Shown here one piece after another: positions 48,838-57,835 of a DNA stretch of 64,000 bases. The position numbers and the translations under genes were made by a program. The notes under the pieces were generated by a model. The model was not told the origin of the DNA. It was given only the letters and a program-made list of their open reading frames with translations, and did not search any database. How positions within the stretch are numbered: position 1 is the first letter of the stretch; every line of letters starts with the position of its first letter. The stretch spans positions 5,146,001-5,210,000 of the forward strand of contig NZ_FYEY01000001.1 in the NCBI RefSeq assembly GCF_900187385.1, in the 5' to 3' direction. This stretch comes from Streptomyces sp. 2114.4 (GTDB taxonomy: Bacteria > Actinomycetota > Actinomycetes > Streptomycetales > Streptomycetaceae).

Positions 48838-49998
48838 ATGAGCGATCAGCGCGAACCACGCCACCAGCATTTTGAAACCGTTGCCATCCACGCAGGCCAG
48901 GAGCCCGACGAGGCCACCGGCGCGGTGGTACCGCCCATCTACCAGGTATCCACGTACAAGCAAGACGGAGTCGGCGGGCTCCGCGGCGGCTACGAGTACA
49001 GCCGCAGCGCCAATCCGACCCGTACCGCCCTGGAGGAGAACCTCGCGGCTCTCGACGGCGGCCGCCGCGGCCTCGCCTTCGCCTCCGGCCTCGCCGCCGA
49101 GGACTGCCTGCTGCGCACCCTGCTGAGCCCCGGCGACCACGTCGTCATCCCCAATGACGCCTATGGCGGGACGTTCCGTCTCATCTCGAAGGTCGTCGAG
49201 CGCTGGGGTGTGGAATGGTCGGTGGCCGACACCTCCGACCCGAAGGCCGTACGCGATGCGCTGCGGCCCCGTACGAAGGCGATCTGGGTCGAGACCCCCA
49301 GCAATCCGCTGCTCGGCATCAGCGACATCGCGGCGCTGGCCGGGGTCGCCCACGACGCCGGGGTCAAGCTGGTCGTCGACAACACCTTCGCCAGTCCCTA
49401 CCTCCAGCAGCCGCTCGCCCTCGGCGCGGACGTGGTGGTCTACTCCACGACCAAGTACATGGGCGGGCATTCGGACGTGGTCGGCGGCGCGCTGGTCGTC
49501 AACGACGACGCCCTCGGCGAGGAACTGGCCTACCACCAGAACGCGATGGGCGCGGTCGCCGGACCGTTCGACGCCTGGCTCGTGATGCGCGGCATCAAGA
49601 CGCTCGCCGTCCGTATGGACCGCCACAGCGCCAATGCGGCACGCATCGCGGACCTGCTCGCCTCGCACAGCAAGGTCACCCGCGTCTACTACCCGGGGCT
49701 GGCCGAGCACCAGGGCCACGAGGTCGCCGCCAAGCAGATGCGGTCCTTCGGCGGCATGGTGTCGTTCCAGGTCGCGGGCGGTGAGCAGGCGGCGGTGGAG
49801 GTCTGCAACCGTGCCAAGCTGTTCACCCTCGGCGAGTCGCTGGGCGGTGTCGAGTCGCTGATCGAGCACCCGGGGCTGATGACGCACGCCTCGACGGCCG
49901 GGTCGCTGCTGGAGGTCCCCAACGACCTCGTGCGGCTCTCGGTCGGCATCGAGTCGGTCGACGACCTACTGGCCGATCTCACGCAGGCGCTGGGCTGA
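48838..49998 (+). CDS. metB: cystathionine gamma-synthase/lyase family PLP enzyme
   Basis: 386 residues from ATG 48838, full length. Trans-sulfuration: O-acylhomoserine plus cysteine to cystathionine (or the gamma-lyase reverse direction; the two cannot be separated by motif). YEYSRSANPTR, ASGLAAEDC, VETPSNPLLG, DNTFASPYLQQP and the PLP Lys206 in YSTTKYMGGHSD are present. The 3' end overlaps by 33 bp the convergent membrane protein gene if that gene's frame is right. Confidence 0.92.
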   Translation: MSDQREPRHQHFETVAIHAGQEPDEATGAVVPPIYQVSTYKQDGVGGLRGGYEYSRSANPTRTALEENLAALDGGRRGLAFASGLAAEDCLLRTLLSPGDHVVIPNDAYGGTFRLISKVVERWGVEWSVADTSDPKAVRDALRPRTKAIWVETPSNPLLGISDIAALAGVAHDAGVKLVVDNTFASPYLQQPLALGADVVVYSTTKYMGGHSDVVGGALVVNDDALGEELAYHQNAMGAVAGPFDAWLVMRGIKTLAVRMDRHSANAARIADLLASHSKVTRVYYPGLAEHQGHEVAAKQMRSFGGMVSFQVAGGEQAAVEVCNRAKLFTLGESLGGVESLIEHPGLMTHASTAGSLLEVPNDLVRLSVGIESVDDLLADLTQALG

Positions 49999-50298
49999 CG
50001 CAGGCTCCGGTCTGACGCACCGGTCGCTCGCCGCCGGCCGCTCACCACCCCTCCGCGGGAGGGGGGTGCCGGCCGGCGGGGGCAGCCGCCAGGCGTGATC
50101 CATGGCCACGGCCGCCCAGGCCAGCGCCGCCAGGGCGAGCAGCGCGCACAGCCAGCCGAGGCGGCGCAGCAGCCTGCGGTGGGCCAGCAGGCGGCGGCCG
50201 CGGGCGGCGGCCCGGTCGGCGAGACCGGGCGGGACGAGCGGATGCGGACCGGCCAGCATCCGCCGTACCTCGGTTTCCTTGCGGTCGGGGAGACTCAT
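49966..50298 (-). CDS. small membrane protein coupled to a sigma-like gene
   Basis: 110 residues from ATG 50298; the first 45 residues are cytoplasmic and basic (MSLPDRKETEVRRMLAGPHP), with one membrane helix LGWLCALLALAALAWAAVA. Its start overlaps the stop of the sigma-like gene by ATGA, the usual arrangement of sigma/anti-sigma pairs. No ASD or zinc anti-sigma motif is visible. The 3' end runs into metB on the other strand, so the true stop may be questioned. Confidence 0.65.
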   Translation of the reverse strand: MSLPDRKETEVRRMLAGPHPLVPPGLADRAAARGRRLLAHRRLLRRLGWLCALLALAALAWAAVAMDHAWRLPPPAGTPLPRRGGERPAASDRCVRPEPASAQRLREIGQ

Positions 50299-50759
50299 GC
50301 CGGGGAGGGCTCCGGTCCGGGGCGGCGGCTGCGCATCTCCGCGATCGCATGCAGGCACAGGGTGTGCACCCGCTCGGCGGGCAGCCCGAGTTGGGCCGCG
50401 GTCTGCTCCTCGCCCACGCCCTCGTACAGCCGCAGGACGAGGACCAGGCGTTCCCGTGGGGGCAGCCGGTCCAGCAGTCCGCCGCGCGGTCGGCGGTGCC
50501 GCCGGGCGGTGCGCGCGAAGTCGGCCGCCATCTCCCGGCGGGTGCGCTCGTACGGATCGTCGCCGCGCAGCCGGTCCCAGGCGGCGTAGGTCCGCGCGAG
50601 TGCGCAGGTCAGCAACTCCTCGGCGGCCGGGGTGGGTCGGGAAGCGGGCTCGCCGGTCAGCAGCGTGGCGATGTGCAGGAGGCGGCCCGCCGCGCCCGCC
50701 ACGAACAGCTCGAACTCCCGGGCCCGGCGGCGCTCCCGCGCCGGTCGTCGCTCTCGCAC
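50295..50759 (-). CDS. ECF-type sigma factor-like protein, degenerate region 2
   Basis: 154 residues from GTG 50759. The C-terminal half is a convincing sigma region 4: LLDRLPPRERLVLVLRLYEGVGEEQTAAQLGLPAERVHTLCLHAIAEMRS. The N-terminal half (FELFVAGAAGRLLHIATLLTGEPASRPTPAAEELLTCALARTYAAWDRL) matches the layout of region 2, but the usual acidic/aromatic promoter-melting residues are hard to place. It is co-translated with the following membrane protein. Confidence 0.75.
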   Translation of the reverse strand: MRERRPARERRRAREFELFVAGAAGRLLHIATLLTGEPASRPTPAAEELLTCALARTYAAWDRLRGDDPYERTRREMAADFARTARRHRRPRGGLLDRLPPRERLVLVLRLYEGVGEEQTAAQLGLPAERVHTLCLHAIAEMRSRRPGPEPSPA

Positions 50760-51100
50760 CGCGCCTCCCGGATGACGGACACCCGGCCTCGGGGAGATCC
50801 CTCATCCCTGGGGACAGCCGGCCCCCGGCCTCTGGGTGGGCTCCTATGGCACGGCAGTGCGGCCACCGGGTCAAGGGGTATGACGGGTGCGGCGGTCCGC
50901 GGGCAGACAGTCCGGGAGGCGGCAGGCGCGCGGCGGGCAGGCAGGCGGGCGGCGAGCCACGCGGTCAGGCGCGTAGGGGCCGGGCAGGCGGGCTGTCGGG
51001 CAGTCAGGCGGTCCAGGACGCCCGCAGGACTTCATGTCACGACGTCATGTCACGACTTCACGCCAGGGCATACCTCAGGACCTCACCCCGGGCCATCACG
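50760..51100. other. 341-bp spacer with short repeats
   Basis: GGCAGGCGGGC-like words recur at 50920-51010, and CATGTCACGAC occurs twice with a 13-bp period (51033-51043, 51046-51056). It includes the promoter area of the sigma-like gene. No gene seen. Confidence 0.4.
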
Positions 51101-51601
51101 TCAGGACGTCGGGCCCATCGGCGTCAAGGACGCGGTGATGTCGGAGAGGGAGGCGTTGAAGCGCGTCAGGAGGGTGGTGAACGCCGTGCGCTCCTCCTCG
51201 GTCCACTGCTCCGTCACCAGCGCCATCAGCGCGCGGCGGGACGTGCGGACCTCCTCCAGGCGGGCGAGGCCGCGCTCGGAGAGCTGAAGCACCACGGCCC
51301 GGCCGTCCTCCGGATGGGTGGCACGGCTGACCAGCCCGGAGTCGACCAGCGGGGCGACCTGACGGGTGACCGTCGAGGAGTCGATGCCCATACCGGCGGC
51401 CAGGGCCTTCACGCCCATCGGGCCCTCCTGGTCGAGGCGGTTGAGCAGCAGGTAGGCGGCGCGGTCCATGGAATTGCGCGCCTGCCCGACGCCGCCGAGC
51501 CGGCTCTGTTCTGCGCGGCGGGCGAAGACGGCCACTTGGTGCTGCAGCGCGTCGAGGAGAGCGGGGTCGGTGTGGGTCGTCATGTCCGAAGAGGTGGGCA
51601 T
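51101..51601 (-). CDS. MarR-family transcriptional regulator
   Basis: 166 residues from ATG 51601; ATG 51583 is an alternative and neither has a strong Shine-Dalgarno. MarR winged helix: AAYLLLNRLDQEGPMGVKALAAGMGIDSSTVTRQVAPLVDSGLVSRATHPEDGRAVVLQLSERG. It diverges from ilvA with a 206-bp gap. Ligand and targets unknown. Confidence 0.92.
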   Translation of the reverse strand: MPTSSDMTTHTDPALLDALQHQVAVFARRAEQSRLGGVGQARNSMDRAAYLLLNRLDQEGPMGVKALAAGMGIDSSTVTRQVAPLVDSGLVSRATHPEDGRAVVLQLSERGLARLEEVRTSRRALMALVTEQWTEEERTAFTTLLTRFNASLSDITASLTPMGPTS

Positions 51602-51807
51602 GGCCGGGAGCTCGCTTCGATGGAAGTGCGTATGGATGGGAGGACAGCGTACGCGGACCCGGTGTGAGGCGTCCCTGGGCTGTCCATTCCGATAATGCCC
51701 CGTAACCACGGGTGGGCGTACGGGGCAGCCCGTACGCGTTCCGGGCGCGCCTGACCGCCATTCGGGCAGAACACGCTCCACGGAGGGCGAACTGCAAGAC
51801 TGGCGAT

Positions 51808-53079
51808 ATGGCTGACCACACGCCGCGTACGCCGCACGGAACCTCCGCCTCCGCGCACCTCGCCGAGGACCCGGCCGCCACGGTGACGGTCGATGACGTG
51901 CGCGCGGCGCACAAGATGCTCTCGGGCGTCTCCCGGGCCACCGCGATGGAGGGCAGCCGCTATCTGGCCGGGCTGGTCGGCGCGCCCGTCCACCTCAAGT
52001 GCGAGAACCTTCAGCGCACCGGCTCCTTCAAGATCCGTGGCGCCTATGTACGGATCGCCGGGCTCTCGGCGCGGGAGCGGGCGGCCGGTGTGGTGGCCGC
52101 CAGCGCCGGCAACCACGCACAGGGCGTGGCGCTCGCGGCGTCGTTGCTGGGGGTGCGGTCGACGGTGTTCATGCCGGTCGGCGCCCCGTTGCCGAAGGTG
52201 GCCGCCACCCGCGAATACGGCGCCGAGGTACGGCTGCACGGCCAGGTCGTGGACGAGACGCTGGCCGCCGCCCAGGAGTACGCGCACGAGACCGGCGCGG
52301 TCTTCATCCACCCCTTCGACCACCCGGACATCATCGCCGGTCAGGGCACCGTCGGCCTGGAGATCCTGGAGCAGTGCCCCGAGGTGCGGACCATCGTCGT
52401 CGGCGTCGGCGGCGGCGGTCTCGCCGCGGGGGTCGCGCTCGCGGTCAAGGCGCTGCGGCCCGATGTGAAGGTCGTCGGGGTGCAGGCGGCGGGCGCGGCC
52501 TGCTATCCGCCGTCGCTGGCGGCCGGGCGCCCGGTGGCGGTCGAGGGACTTTCGACGATGGCGGACGGCATCAAGGTGGGGCGGCCCGGCGAGGTGACCT
52601 TCCCGATGGTCGCGGCGCTGGTGGACGAGGTCCGTACGGTCACCGAGGGCCAGCTCTCCAGCGCGCTGCTGCTGTGCCTGGAGCGGGCGAAGCTGGTGGT
52701 GGAACCGGCCGGGGCGAGCCCGGTGGCGGCGCTGCTCGCCGATCCGGAGTCTTTCCAGGGGCCGGTGGTCGCGGTGCTGTCCGGCGGCAATGTCGACCCG
52801 CTGGTGATGCAGCGCATCCTGCGGCACGGTATGGCGGCCGGCGGGCGCTACCTCTCGCTTCGGCTGCTGCTGACGGACCGGCCGGGGGCGCTGGCGACGC
52901 TGCTCGGTGTGCTGTCCGAGGCCGATGCGAACGTGCTCGACGTCGGCCATGTGCGGACGGATCCCCGGCTCGGGCTGACCGAGGTCGAGGTGGAGCTGCA
53001 TCTGGAGACGCAGGGGCCGGCGCACTGCGACGAGGTGCGCGCGGCGCTGCACGAGGCGGGGTACGTCATCGCGGAGTAG
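51808..53079 (+). CDS. ilvA: threonine ammonia-lyase
   Basis: Deaminates threonine to 2-oxobutyrate, feeding isoleucine and propionyl-CoA. 423 residues from ATG 51808. PLP Lys75 lies in RTGSFKIRGA, the Gly-rich phosphate loop is VGGGGLAAG, and SAGNHAQGVA and LSGGNVDP are conserved. A C-terminal ACT-like domain (RYLSLRLLLTDRPGALATLLGVLSEADANVLDVGHVRTDPRLGL) suggests the single-ACT type rather than the two-domain E. coli IlvA. Confidence 0.94.
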   Translation: MADHTPRTPHGTSASAHLAEDPAATVTVDDVRAAHKMLSGVSRATAMEGSRYLAGLVGAPVHLKCENLQRTGSFKIRGAYVRIAGLSARERAAGVVAASAGNHAQGVALAASLLGVRSTVFMPVGAPLPKVAATREYGAEVRLHGQVVDETLAAAQEYAHETGAVFIHPFDHPDIIAGQGTVGLEILEQCPEVRTIVVGVGGGGLAAGVALAVKALRPDVKVVGVQAAGAACYPPSLAAGRPVAVEGLSTMADGIKVGRPGEVTFPMVAALVDEVRTVTEGQLSSALLLCLERAKLVVEPAGASPVAALLADPESFQGPVVAVLSGGNVDPLVMQRILRHGMAAGGRYLSLRLLLTDRPGALATLLGVLSEADANVLDVGHVRTDPRLGLTEVEVELHLETQGPAHCDEVRAALHEAGYVIAE

Positions 53080-53126
53080 TGGCGGCATGCGCCCGCGGTG
53101 GGGGTACGGGCACGCAGCGGCGATGA

Positions 53127-53234
53127 GGGCCGGCGGTGCGGCGGAGCGCGTACGGGCTGGCGGTGCGGCGGAACGCGTACGGGCTGGCGGTGCGACGGAT
53201 CGCGTTCGGGCTGGCGGTGCGGCCGGGCGTGCAG
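53127..53234. repeat. 27-bp tandem repeat, about 3.7 copies
   Basis: Units at 53127, 53154, 53181 and a partial at 53208, each starting GGGC(C/T)GGCGGTGCG. It lies 48 bp downstream of ilvA. In one minus frame it reads as 9-residue repeats (RRTASPYAF), but no gene is credible there. Confidence 0.85.
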
Positions 53235-53530
53235 ATGCCGCACGAGGTGCCGGGATGCCGCAAAAGGGATCTCCGTAAAGGGATAGGACACAGGGGTTCC
53301 GTGGGTATAGCGTGACGCCCCCACACGCGCCGACGAACGCCTGTTCCCCTTCCGTTCGTGCGCGGAAAATCGAAATTTGTATCGCGATGTATCGCGTTTG
53401 GTTGTACCGTCGTGGTTACGGGGTGCCAGGTAGTCGTGGCGTTCCGTTGCGGATGAATGCCGCAGGGCGGGCATAGGCCGCCAATCGTAATATTCGACCT
53501 GGAACTGACCCAAGCCATGGGAGACCCCAT
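53235..53530 (+). promoter_or_regulatory. ABC exporter promoter region with direct repeat
   Basis: TGTATCGCGA (53378-53387) and TGTATCGCGT (53388-53397) are adjacent 10-bp repeats in an AT-rich stretch (GGAAAATCGAAATTTG), a likely regulator site for the exporter. No gene seen in the rest. Confidence 0.45.
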
Positions 53531-54655
53531 ATGCCAGGCGCCATTTACGCCGAAGGTCTGGTGAAGACCTTCGGCGACGTGAGGGCACTGGACGGCGTCG
53601 ATCTCGACGTCCCCGAAGGAACCGTCCTCGGAATGCTCGGCCCCAACGGTGCCGGCAAGACCACTGCCGTACGTGTCCTGACGACCCTGCTCCGGCCCGA
53701 CCGGGGCAAGGTGGTGGTCGCCGGGATCGACGTCCTCGCGCAGCCCGACGAGGTGCGGCGCTCGATAGGCCTGTCCGGTCAATTCGCCGCCGTGGACGAG
53801 TACTTGACCGGTCGGGAGAACCTGACCATGGTCGGCCAGCTCTACCAGATGAGCGGACGCGACGCCAAGCGCCGGGCCGCTGAACTGCTGGAACGCTTCC
53901 ATCTCGGTGACGCCGCCGACCGCACCGCCAAGACCTACTCCGGCGGTATGCGCCGCCGGCTCGACCTGGCCGCCGCCCTGGTCGTCAGCCCGCCCGTGAT
54001 GTTCATGGACGAGCCGACCACCGGCCTGGATCCCCGTAACCGCCAGGCGCTGTGGGACGTCATCCAGGAACTGGTCGCGGCCGGCACGACCCTGCTGCTC
54101 ACCACGCAGTATCTGGAGGAGGCCGACCGCCTCGCCCACGACATCTGCGTCGTCGACCACGGCAAGGTCATCGCCCGCGGCACCTCCGACCAGCTCAAGG
54201 CGCGTACCGGCGGCGAGCGTGTCGAGGTCGTGGTGCACGCCCCCGAACACCTCACCGTCGCCGACGAGGTCCTGCGCGGCTTCGGCAAGGGCGAAGGCAC
54301 GGTCGAACCGCACACCCGCAAGCTCACCATCCCCGTGGCGGGCGGCGCCAAGCTGCTCGCCGAGGTCATCCGCGAACTGGACATACGCGGGGTGGAGATC
54401 GATGACATCGGGCTGCGCCGCCCGACCCTCGACGATGTGTTCATCTCGCTGACCGGGCACGCCGCGGAGGCGGCGGAGGAGAACGGCGCGGGCGGCAAGG
54501 GCTCCGTGGGGCGGCAGAAGCGGGGCGGCAAAGACGGCAAGCAGGGCAAGGGCGGCGAGGACCCCGGGGCGGCCGGTCCGGGCGGGACGGGTCCGGCGGC
54601 CCGGGTGGCCGAGGCGGGCGCGGGCGTACCGGCCGACAAGGAGGGCGTGAAGTGA
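53531..54655 (+). CDS. DrrA-type ABC transporter ATP-binding protein
   Basis: 374 residues. Walker A GPNGAGKTT, Q-loop SGQFAAVDEYLTG, signature YSGGM, Walker B PVMFMDEPTTGLD, H-loop TTQYLEEAD, and the DrrA C-terminal domain (RRPTLDDVFISLTG). The family exports daunorubicin-like drugs and lipids. The last ~60 residues are a Gly/Lys/Ala-rich tail (GGKGSVGRQKRGGKDGKQ) not usual for the family. Its stop overlaps the permease GTG by GTGA. Confidence 0.93.
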   Translation: MPGAIYAEGLVKTFGDVRALDGVDLDVPEGTVLGMLGPNGAGKTTAVRVLTTLLRPDRGKVVVAGIDVLAQPDEVRRSIGLSGQFAAVDEYLTGRENLTMVGQLYQMSGRDAKRRAAELLERFHLGDAADRTAKTYSGGMRRRLDLAAALVVSPPVMFMDEPTTGLDPRNRQALWDVIQELVAAGTTLLLTTQYLEEADRLAHDICVVDHGKVIARGTSDQLKARTGGERVEVVVHAPEHLTVADEVLRGFGKGEGTVEPHTRKLTIPVAGGAKLLAEVIRELDIRGVEIDDIGLRRPTLDDVFISLTGHAAEAAEENGAGGKGSVGRQKRGGKDGKQGKGGEDPGAAGPGGTGPAARVAEAGAGVPADKEGVK

Positions 54656-55530
54656 GCACGGTGACCGAAGCGGCCGGCGGCGCCGGTGTCCGTACCCCGC
54701 AGTCGCGCGGCGGCTTCAGCCGGTCGGTACGCGACTCCCTGGTCGTCGCCAAGCGCAATCTGATCCGGATGATCCGGATCCCCGAAGTAGTGATCTTCGG
54801 CCTCATTCAGCCGATCATGTTCGTGGTGCTGTTCACCTACGTCTTCGGTGGCTCCATCAACGTCCCCGGCGCCCCGCCGGGCGACGACCAGGCCTACCAC
54901 GAGTTCCTGATGGCCGGGATCTTCGCGCAGACCGTCACCTTCGCCACGGCGGGTGCCGGCGCGGGGATCGCCGATGACATGCACAAGGGCCTGATCGACC
55001 GGTTCCGGTCGCTGCCGATGTCCCGCGGTGCGGTGCTCACCGGCCGTACCCTCGCCGACCTCGTGCAGACCGCGCTGACGATGGTGGTGCTGGCGGCCGT
55101 CGCGCTGCTGATCGGCTGGCGGTCCCACGAGAACCTGGTCGAGGTGCTGGCCGGCTTCGCGCTGCTGCTCCTGCTCGGCTACGCCTTCTCCTGGATCGGC
55201 GCGCTCATCGGGCTGACCGTGCGGACGCCCGAGGCGGCCACCTCGGGCGGGCTGATCTGGCTCTTCCCGCTGACCTTCATCTCGAACGCGTTCGTCCCCG
55301 TCGACGGCATGCCGTCGTTCCTGCAGCATGTCGCCGAGTGGAACCCGTTCAGCGCGACGGTGGCCGCCGCCCGGCAGCTGTTCGGCAACACCATCGACAA
55401 GGCGCCCACATCGGTGACCGGGGCCTGGCCGATGGACCACCCGGTGCTGGCCTCGGTGATCTGGTCCGTCCTGATCATCGCGGTCTTCCGGACGCTGGCC
55501 GTCCGCAAATACCGGTCGGCGACGGCCTGA
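54652..55530 (+). CDS. DrrB-type ABC transporter permease
   Basis: 292 residues, six membrane helices, ABC-2 family. VVAKRNLIRMIRIPEVVIFGLIQPIMFVVLFTYVFGG is the N-terminal signature; ADDMHKGLIDRFRSLPMSRGAVLTGR is the conserved cytoplasmic loop. Translationally coupled to the ATPase; together they form a homodimeric exporter. Substrate unknown. Confidence 0.93.
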   Translation: MSTVTEAAGGAGVRTPQSRGGFSRSVRDSLVVAKRNLIRMIRIPEVVIFGLIQPIMFVVLFTYVFGGSINVPGAPPGDDQAYHEFLMAGIFAQTVTFATAGAGAGIADDMHKGLIDRFRSLPMSRGAVLTGRTLADLVQTALTMVVLAAVALLIGWRSHENLVEVLAGFALLLLLGYAFSWIGALIGLTVRTPEAATSGGLIWLFPLTFISNAFVPVDGMPSFLQHVAEWNPFSATVAAARQLFGNTIDKAPTSVTGAWPMDHPVLASVIWSVLIIAVFRTLAVRKYRSATA

Positions 55531-55640
55531 GGGTGCCGCCGAGCGGTACGGCCCAGGGCGGGCACGGCCGGAGCGGTTGCGGCCTGACGGGTTGCGGGCC
55601 GCGGGGTGACGGTCGCAGCGGCCTGGTGCCGCGGACATGA

Positions 55641-55681
55641 CGAAGCGGCCCGGAGCATCCATGGTGCTCCGGGCCGCTTCG
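55641..55681. terminator. bidirectional terminator between the ABC permease gene and greA
   Basis: 17-bp perfect inverted repeat (CGAAGCGGCCCGGAGCA) with a 7-nt loop between convergent genes. Confidence 0.8.
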
Positions 55682-55704
55682 CTGTCTCAGGGGTGCCTCG
55701 GGCG

Positions 55705-56202
55705 TCAGCCGGAGTACGGCTTCGCGTCGAGGATCTTCACGGTCGCCTTCTTGCCGTTGGGGAGCTCGTACTCCGCCTCGGCGCCGACCTTCTTGCCGTT
55801 CACGCCGGTGCCCAGTGGCGACTGGGGGGAGTAGGTCTCGATGTCCGAGCTCGCGTACTCCCGGGAGGCCAGAAGGAACGACAGCGTGTCGTCCGGGTCC
55901 CCGTCGAACGCGATGGTGACGACCATGCCGGGAGCGACGACGCCGGTGGCGGCAGGCGCTTCGCCGACCTTGGCGGTCTGCAGCAGCTGGGTGAGCTGGC
56001 GGACACGCAGTTCCTGCTTGCCCTGCTCTTCCTTGGCCGCGTGGTACCCGGCGTTCTCCTTCAGGTCACCTTCCTCGCGGGCCGCCGCGATCTTCTCGGT
56101 GATCTCGGCGCGTGCGGGACCAGACAGGTGCTCCAGCTCTGCCTTGAGCTGGTCATACGCCTCCTGGGTAAGCCAGGTGACGTTTTCGCTGGTCTGGGTC
56201 AC
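55705..56202 (-). CDS. greA: transcription elongation factor GreA
   Basis: Rescues backtracked RNA polymerase by stimulating transcript cleavage. 165 residues from GTG 56202 (AGGAG upstream). N-terminal coiled coil with tip acidic residues (WLTQEAYDQLKAELEHLSGPARAEITEKIAAAREEGDLKENAGYHAAKEEQ) and a C-terminal FKBP-like domain (SPQSPLGTGVNGKKVGAEAEYELPNGKKATVKIL). The frame is open far upstream, but that part is not GreA. Confidence 0.95.
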   Translation of the reverse strand: MTQTSENVTWLTQEAYDQLKAELEHLSGPARAEITEKIAAAREEGDLKENAGYHAAKEEQGKQELRVRQLTQLLQTAKVGEAPAATGVVAPGMVVTIAFDGDPDDTLSFLLASREYASSDIETYSPQSPLGTGVNGKKVGAEAEYELPNGKKATVKILDAKPYSG

Positions 56203-56414
56203 AGGTGCTCCTCGTCGGTACTGGGGATAAATCAAACGCCCTACCAGGAAGGTTTGCGCCTTCACAGGTGGGCGAAACCACGAGCCTAACAATTCCGGCA
56301 CAAAACGGGGAAGAGGAAATTCACAGCGGCCGCACAGGGACGCATCATCGCTGATCAGAGGCGGTGACGACACGCCCTGCGGGTGGGCGGGTACGGAGAG
56401 CGGCAGGCGGGCGG

Positions 56415-56825
56415 TCAGCCGTTGCCCGAGGTCGTGCAGCCGACGAGGACGGCGTTGGTGGCCCGCTTCGTCGTCCGCACCGTGACCTCGGTGTCCACCT
56501 GGGCCGAGCGCTGGTCGACGGTGACATCCTTGCGGCCGACCTCGGAGCCGTCCTCGGCCTGTGAGCGGAGCGTGCACACGCCCTTGGCGTCCGTGTCCTT
56601 GACGACCTCGAGATGGACCTTGACAGCGTGATCGGAGACCGCGTCCCAGGTGATCACGCGGGCGCTGAGGCCCTGCCCCGAGATGTACGAGACGCCGCAC
56701 CAGCCGATCACCGCCAGCAGGGCGGCGCCGAGCACCGCCCCAATGATCTTGAGGTTACGGTCCGCACGCGCATCCGCGGAGCGGCCGTAGCGTCCGTCGG
56801 GGAGCCCTTCGCGTACCGCGGTCAT
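56415..56825 (-). CDS. DUF4307 membrane protein
   Basis: 136 residues; AGGAGG before ATG 56825. A cytoplasmic N-terminus (MTAVREGLPDGRYGRSADARADRNLK) precedes one membrane helix (IIGAVLGAALLAVIGWCGVSYI) and a ~85-residue beta-rich extracytoplasmic domain with two Cys. This matches DUF4307, a conserved actinobacterial family often next to mca and greA. Role unknown. Confidence 0.88.
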   Translation of the reverse strand: MTAVREGLPDGRYGRSADARADRNLKIIGAVLGAALLAVIGWCGVSYISGQGLSARVITWDAVSDHAVKVHLEVVKDTDAKGVCTLRSQAEDGSEVGRKDVTVDQRSAQVDTEVTVRTTKRATNAVLVGCTTSGNG

Positions 56826-56955
56826 GATCCATCCTCCTGGTCGGGGGACCTGAGCCACGAACCCCCGGGGGGTCCCCGCCCCAGGGAATACAGCGCCCCC
56901 TCGCTTCGGTCACTATAGGAGGCATCTTCTCCGGCCCTTTACTGAGGATCGAGTC

Positions 56956-57828
56956 TTGACTGAGCAGCTGCGATTGATGGCGGTCCACGCCCACCCCGAC
57001 GACGAGTCGAGCAAGGGTGCGGCCACGATGGCCAAGTACGTGTCCGAGGGGGTGGACGTGCTGGTCGCCACCTGCACAGGCGGTGAGCGAGGTTCCATCC
57101 TCAACCCCAAACTCCAGGGAGACCCGTACATCGAGGAGCACATCCACGAAGTACGGAAGAAGGAAATGGACGAGGCCCGGGAGATCCTGGGCGTCAAGCA
57201 GGAGTGGCTCGGCTTCGTCGACTCCGGGCTGCCCGAGGGCGACCCGCTGCCGCCGCTGCCGGACGGCTGCTTCGCGCTGCAGGACGTCGACGAGGCGGCC
57301 GGGCGGCTGGTCAAGCTGATCCGGGAGTTCAAGCCGCAGGTCATCACGACCTACGACGAGAACGGCGGCTATCCGCACCCGGACCACATCATGACCCACA
57401 AGATCACGATGGTGGCTTTCGAGGCGGCCGGCGACCCGGATAAGTACCCGGAGGCCGGTGAGCCCTGGCAGCCCCAGAAGCTCTACTACAACCAGGGCTT
57501 CAACAGGCCGCGCACGGTCGCGCTGCACGAGGCGCTGCTGGAGCGCGGCATGGATTCGCCCTACGGCGAGTGGCTGGAGCGCTGGAAGCAGTTCGAGCAG
57601 CGCGAGCGCACGCTGACCACCTACGTCCCGTGCGCCGACTTCTTCGAGATCCGTGACAAGGCGCTGATCGCCCACGCCACCCAGATCGACCCCGACGGCG
57701 GTTGGTTCCGGGTGCCGATGGACATCCAGCGCGAGGTCTGGCCGACGGAGGAGTACGAGCTCGCGAAGTCGCGGGTGGACACTTCCCTCCCCGAGGACGA
57801 CCTCTTCGCGGGCATCCGCAACAATTGA
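56956..57828 (+). CDS. mca: mycothiol S-conjugate amidase
   Basis: Cleaves mycothiol-toxin conjugates into a mercapturic acid and GlcN-Ins, a detoxification step found in Actinobacteria. 290 residues from TTG 56956 (GAGGAT upstream). LmbE-like zinc fold: HAHPDDES (His13, Asp16) and GGYPHPDHIMTH (His144) bind Zn. EHIHEVRKKEMDEA and the C-terminal FFEIRDKALIAHATQIDP are typical of Mca rather than MshB. Confidence 0.95.
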   Translation: MTEQLRLMAVHAHPDDESSKGAATMAKYVSEGVDVLVATCTGGERGSILNPKLQGDPYIEEHIHEVRKKEMDEAREILGVKQEWLGFVDSGLPEGDPLPPLPDGCFALQDVDEAAGRLVKLIREFKPQVITTYDENGGYPHPDHIMTHKITMVAFEAAGDPDKYPEAGEPWQPQKLYYNQGFNRPRTVALHEALLERGMDSPYGEWLERWKQFEQRERTLTTYVPCADFFEIRDKALIAHATQIDPDGGWFRVPMDIQREVWPTEEYELAKSRVDTSLPEDDLFAGIRNN

Positions 57829-57835
57829 GTCCATG

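Noticed and set aside
53066..54460. Minus frame with 9-residue RRTASPYA repeats
   Set aside because: The repeats come from the 27-bp tandem repeat and the rest opposes the ABC ATPase; no homology or start support.
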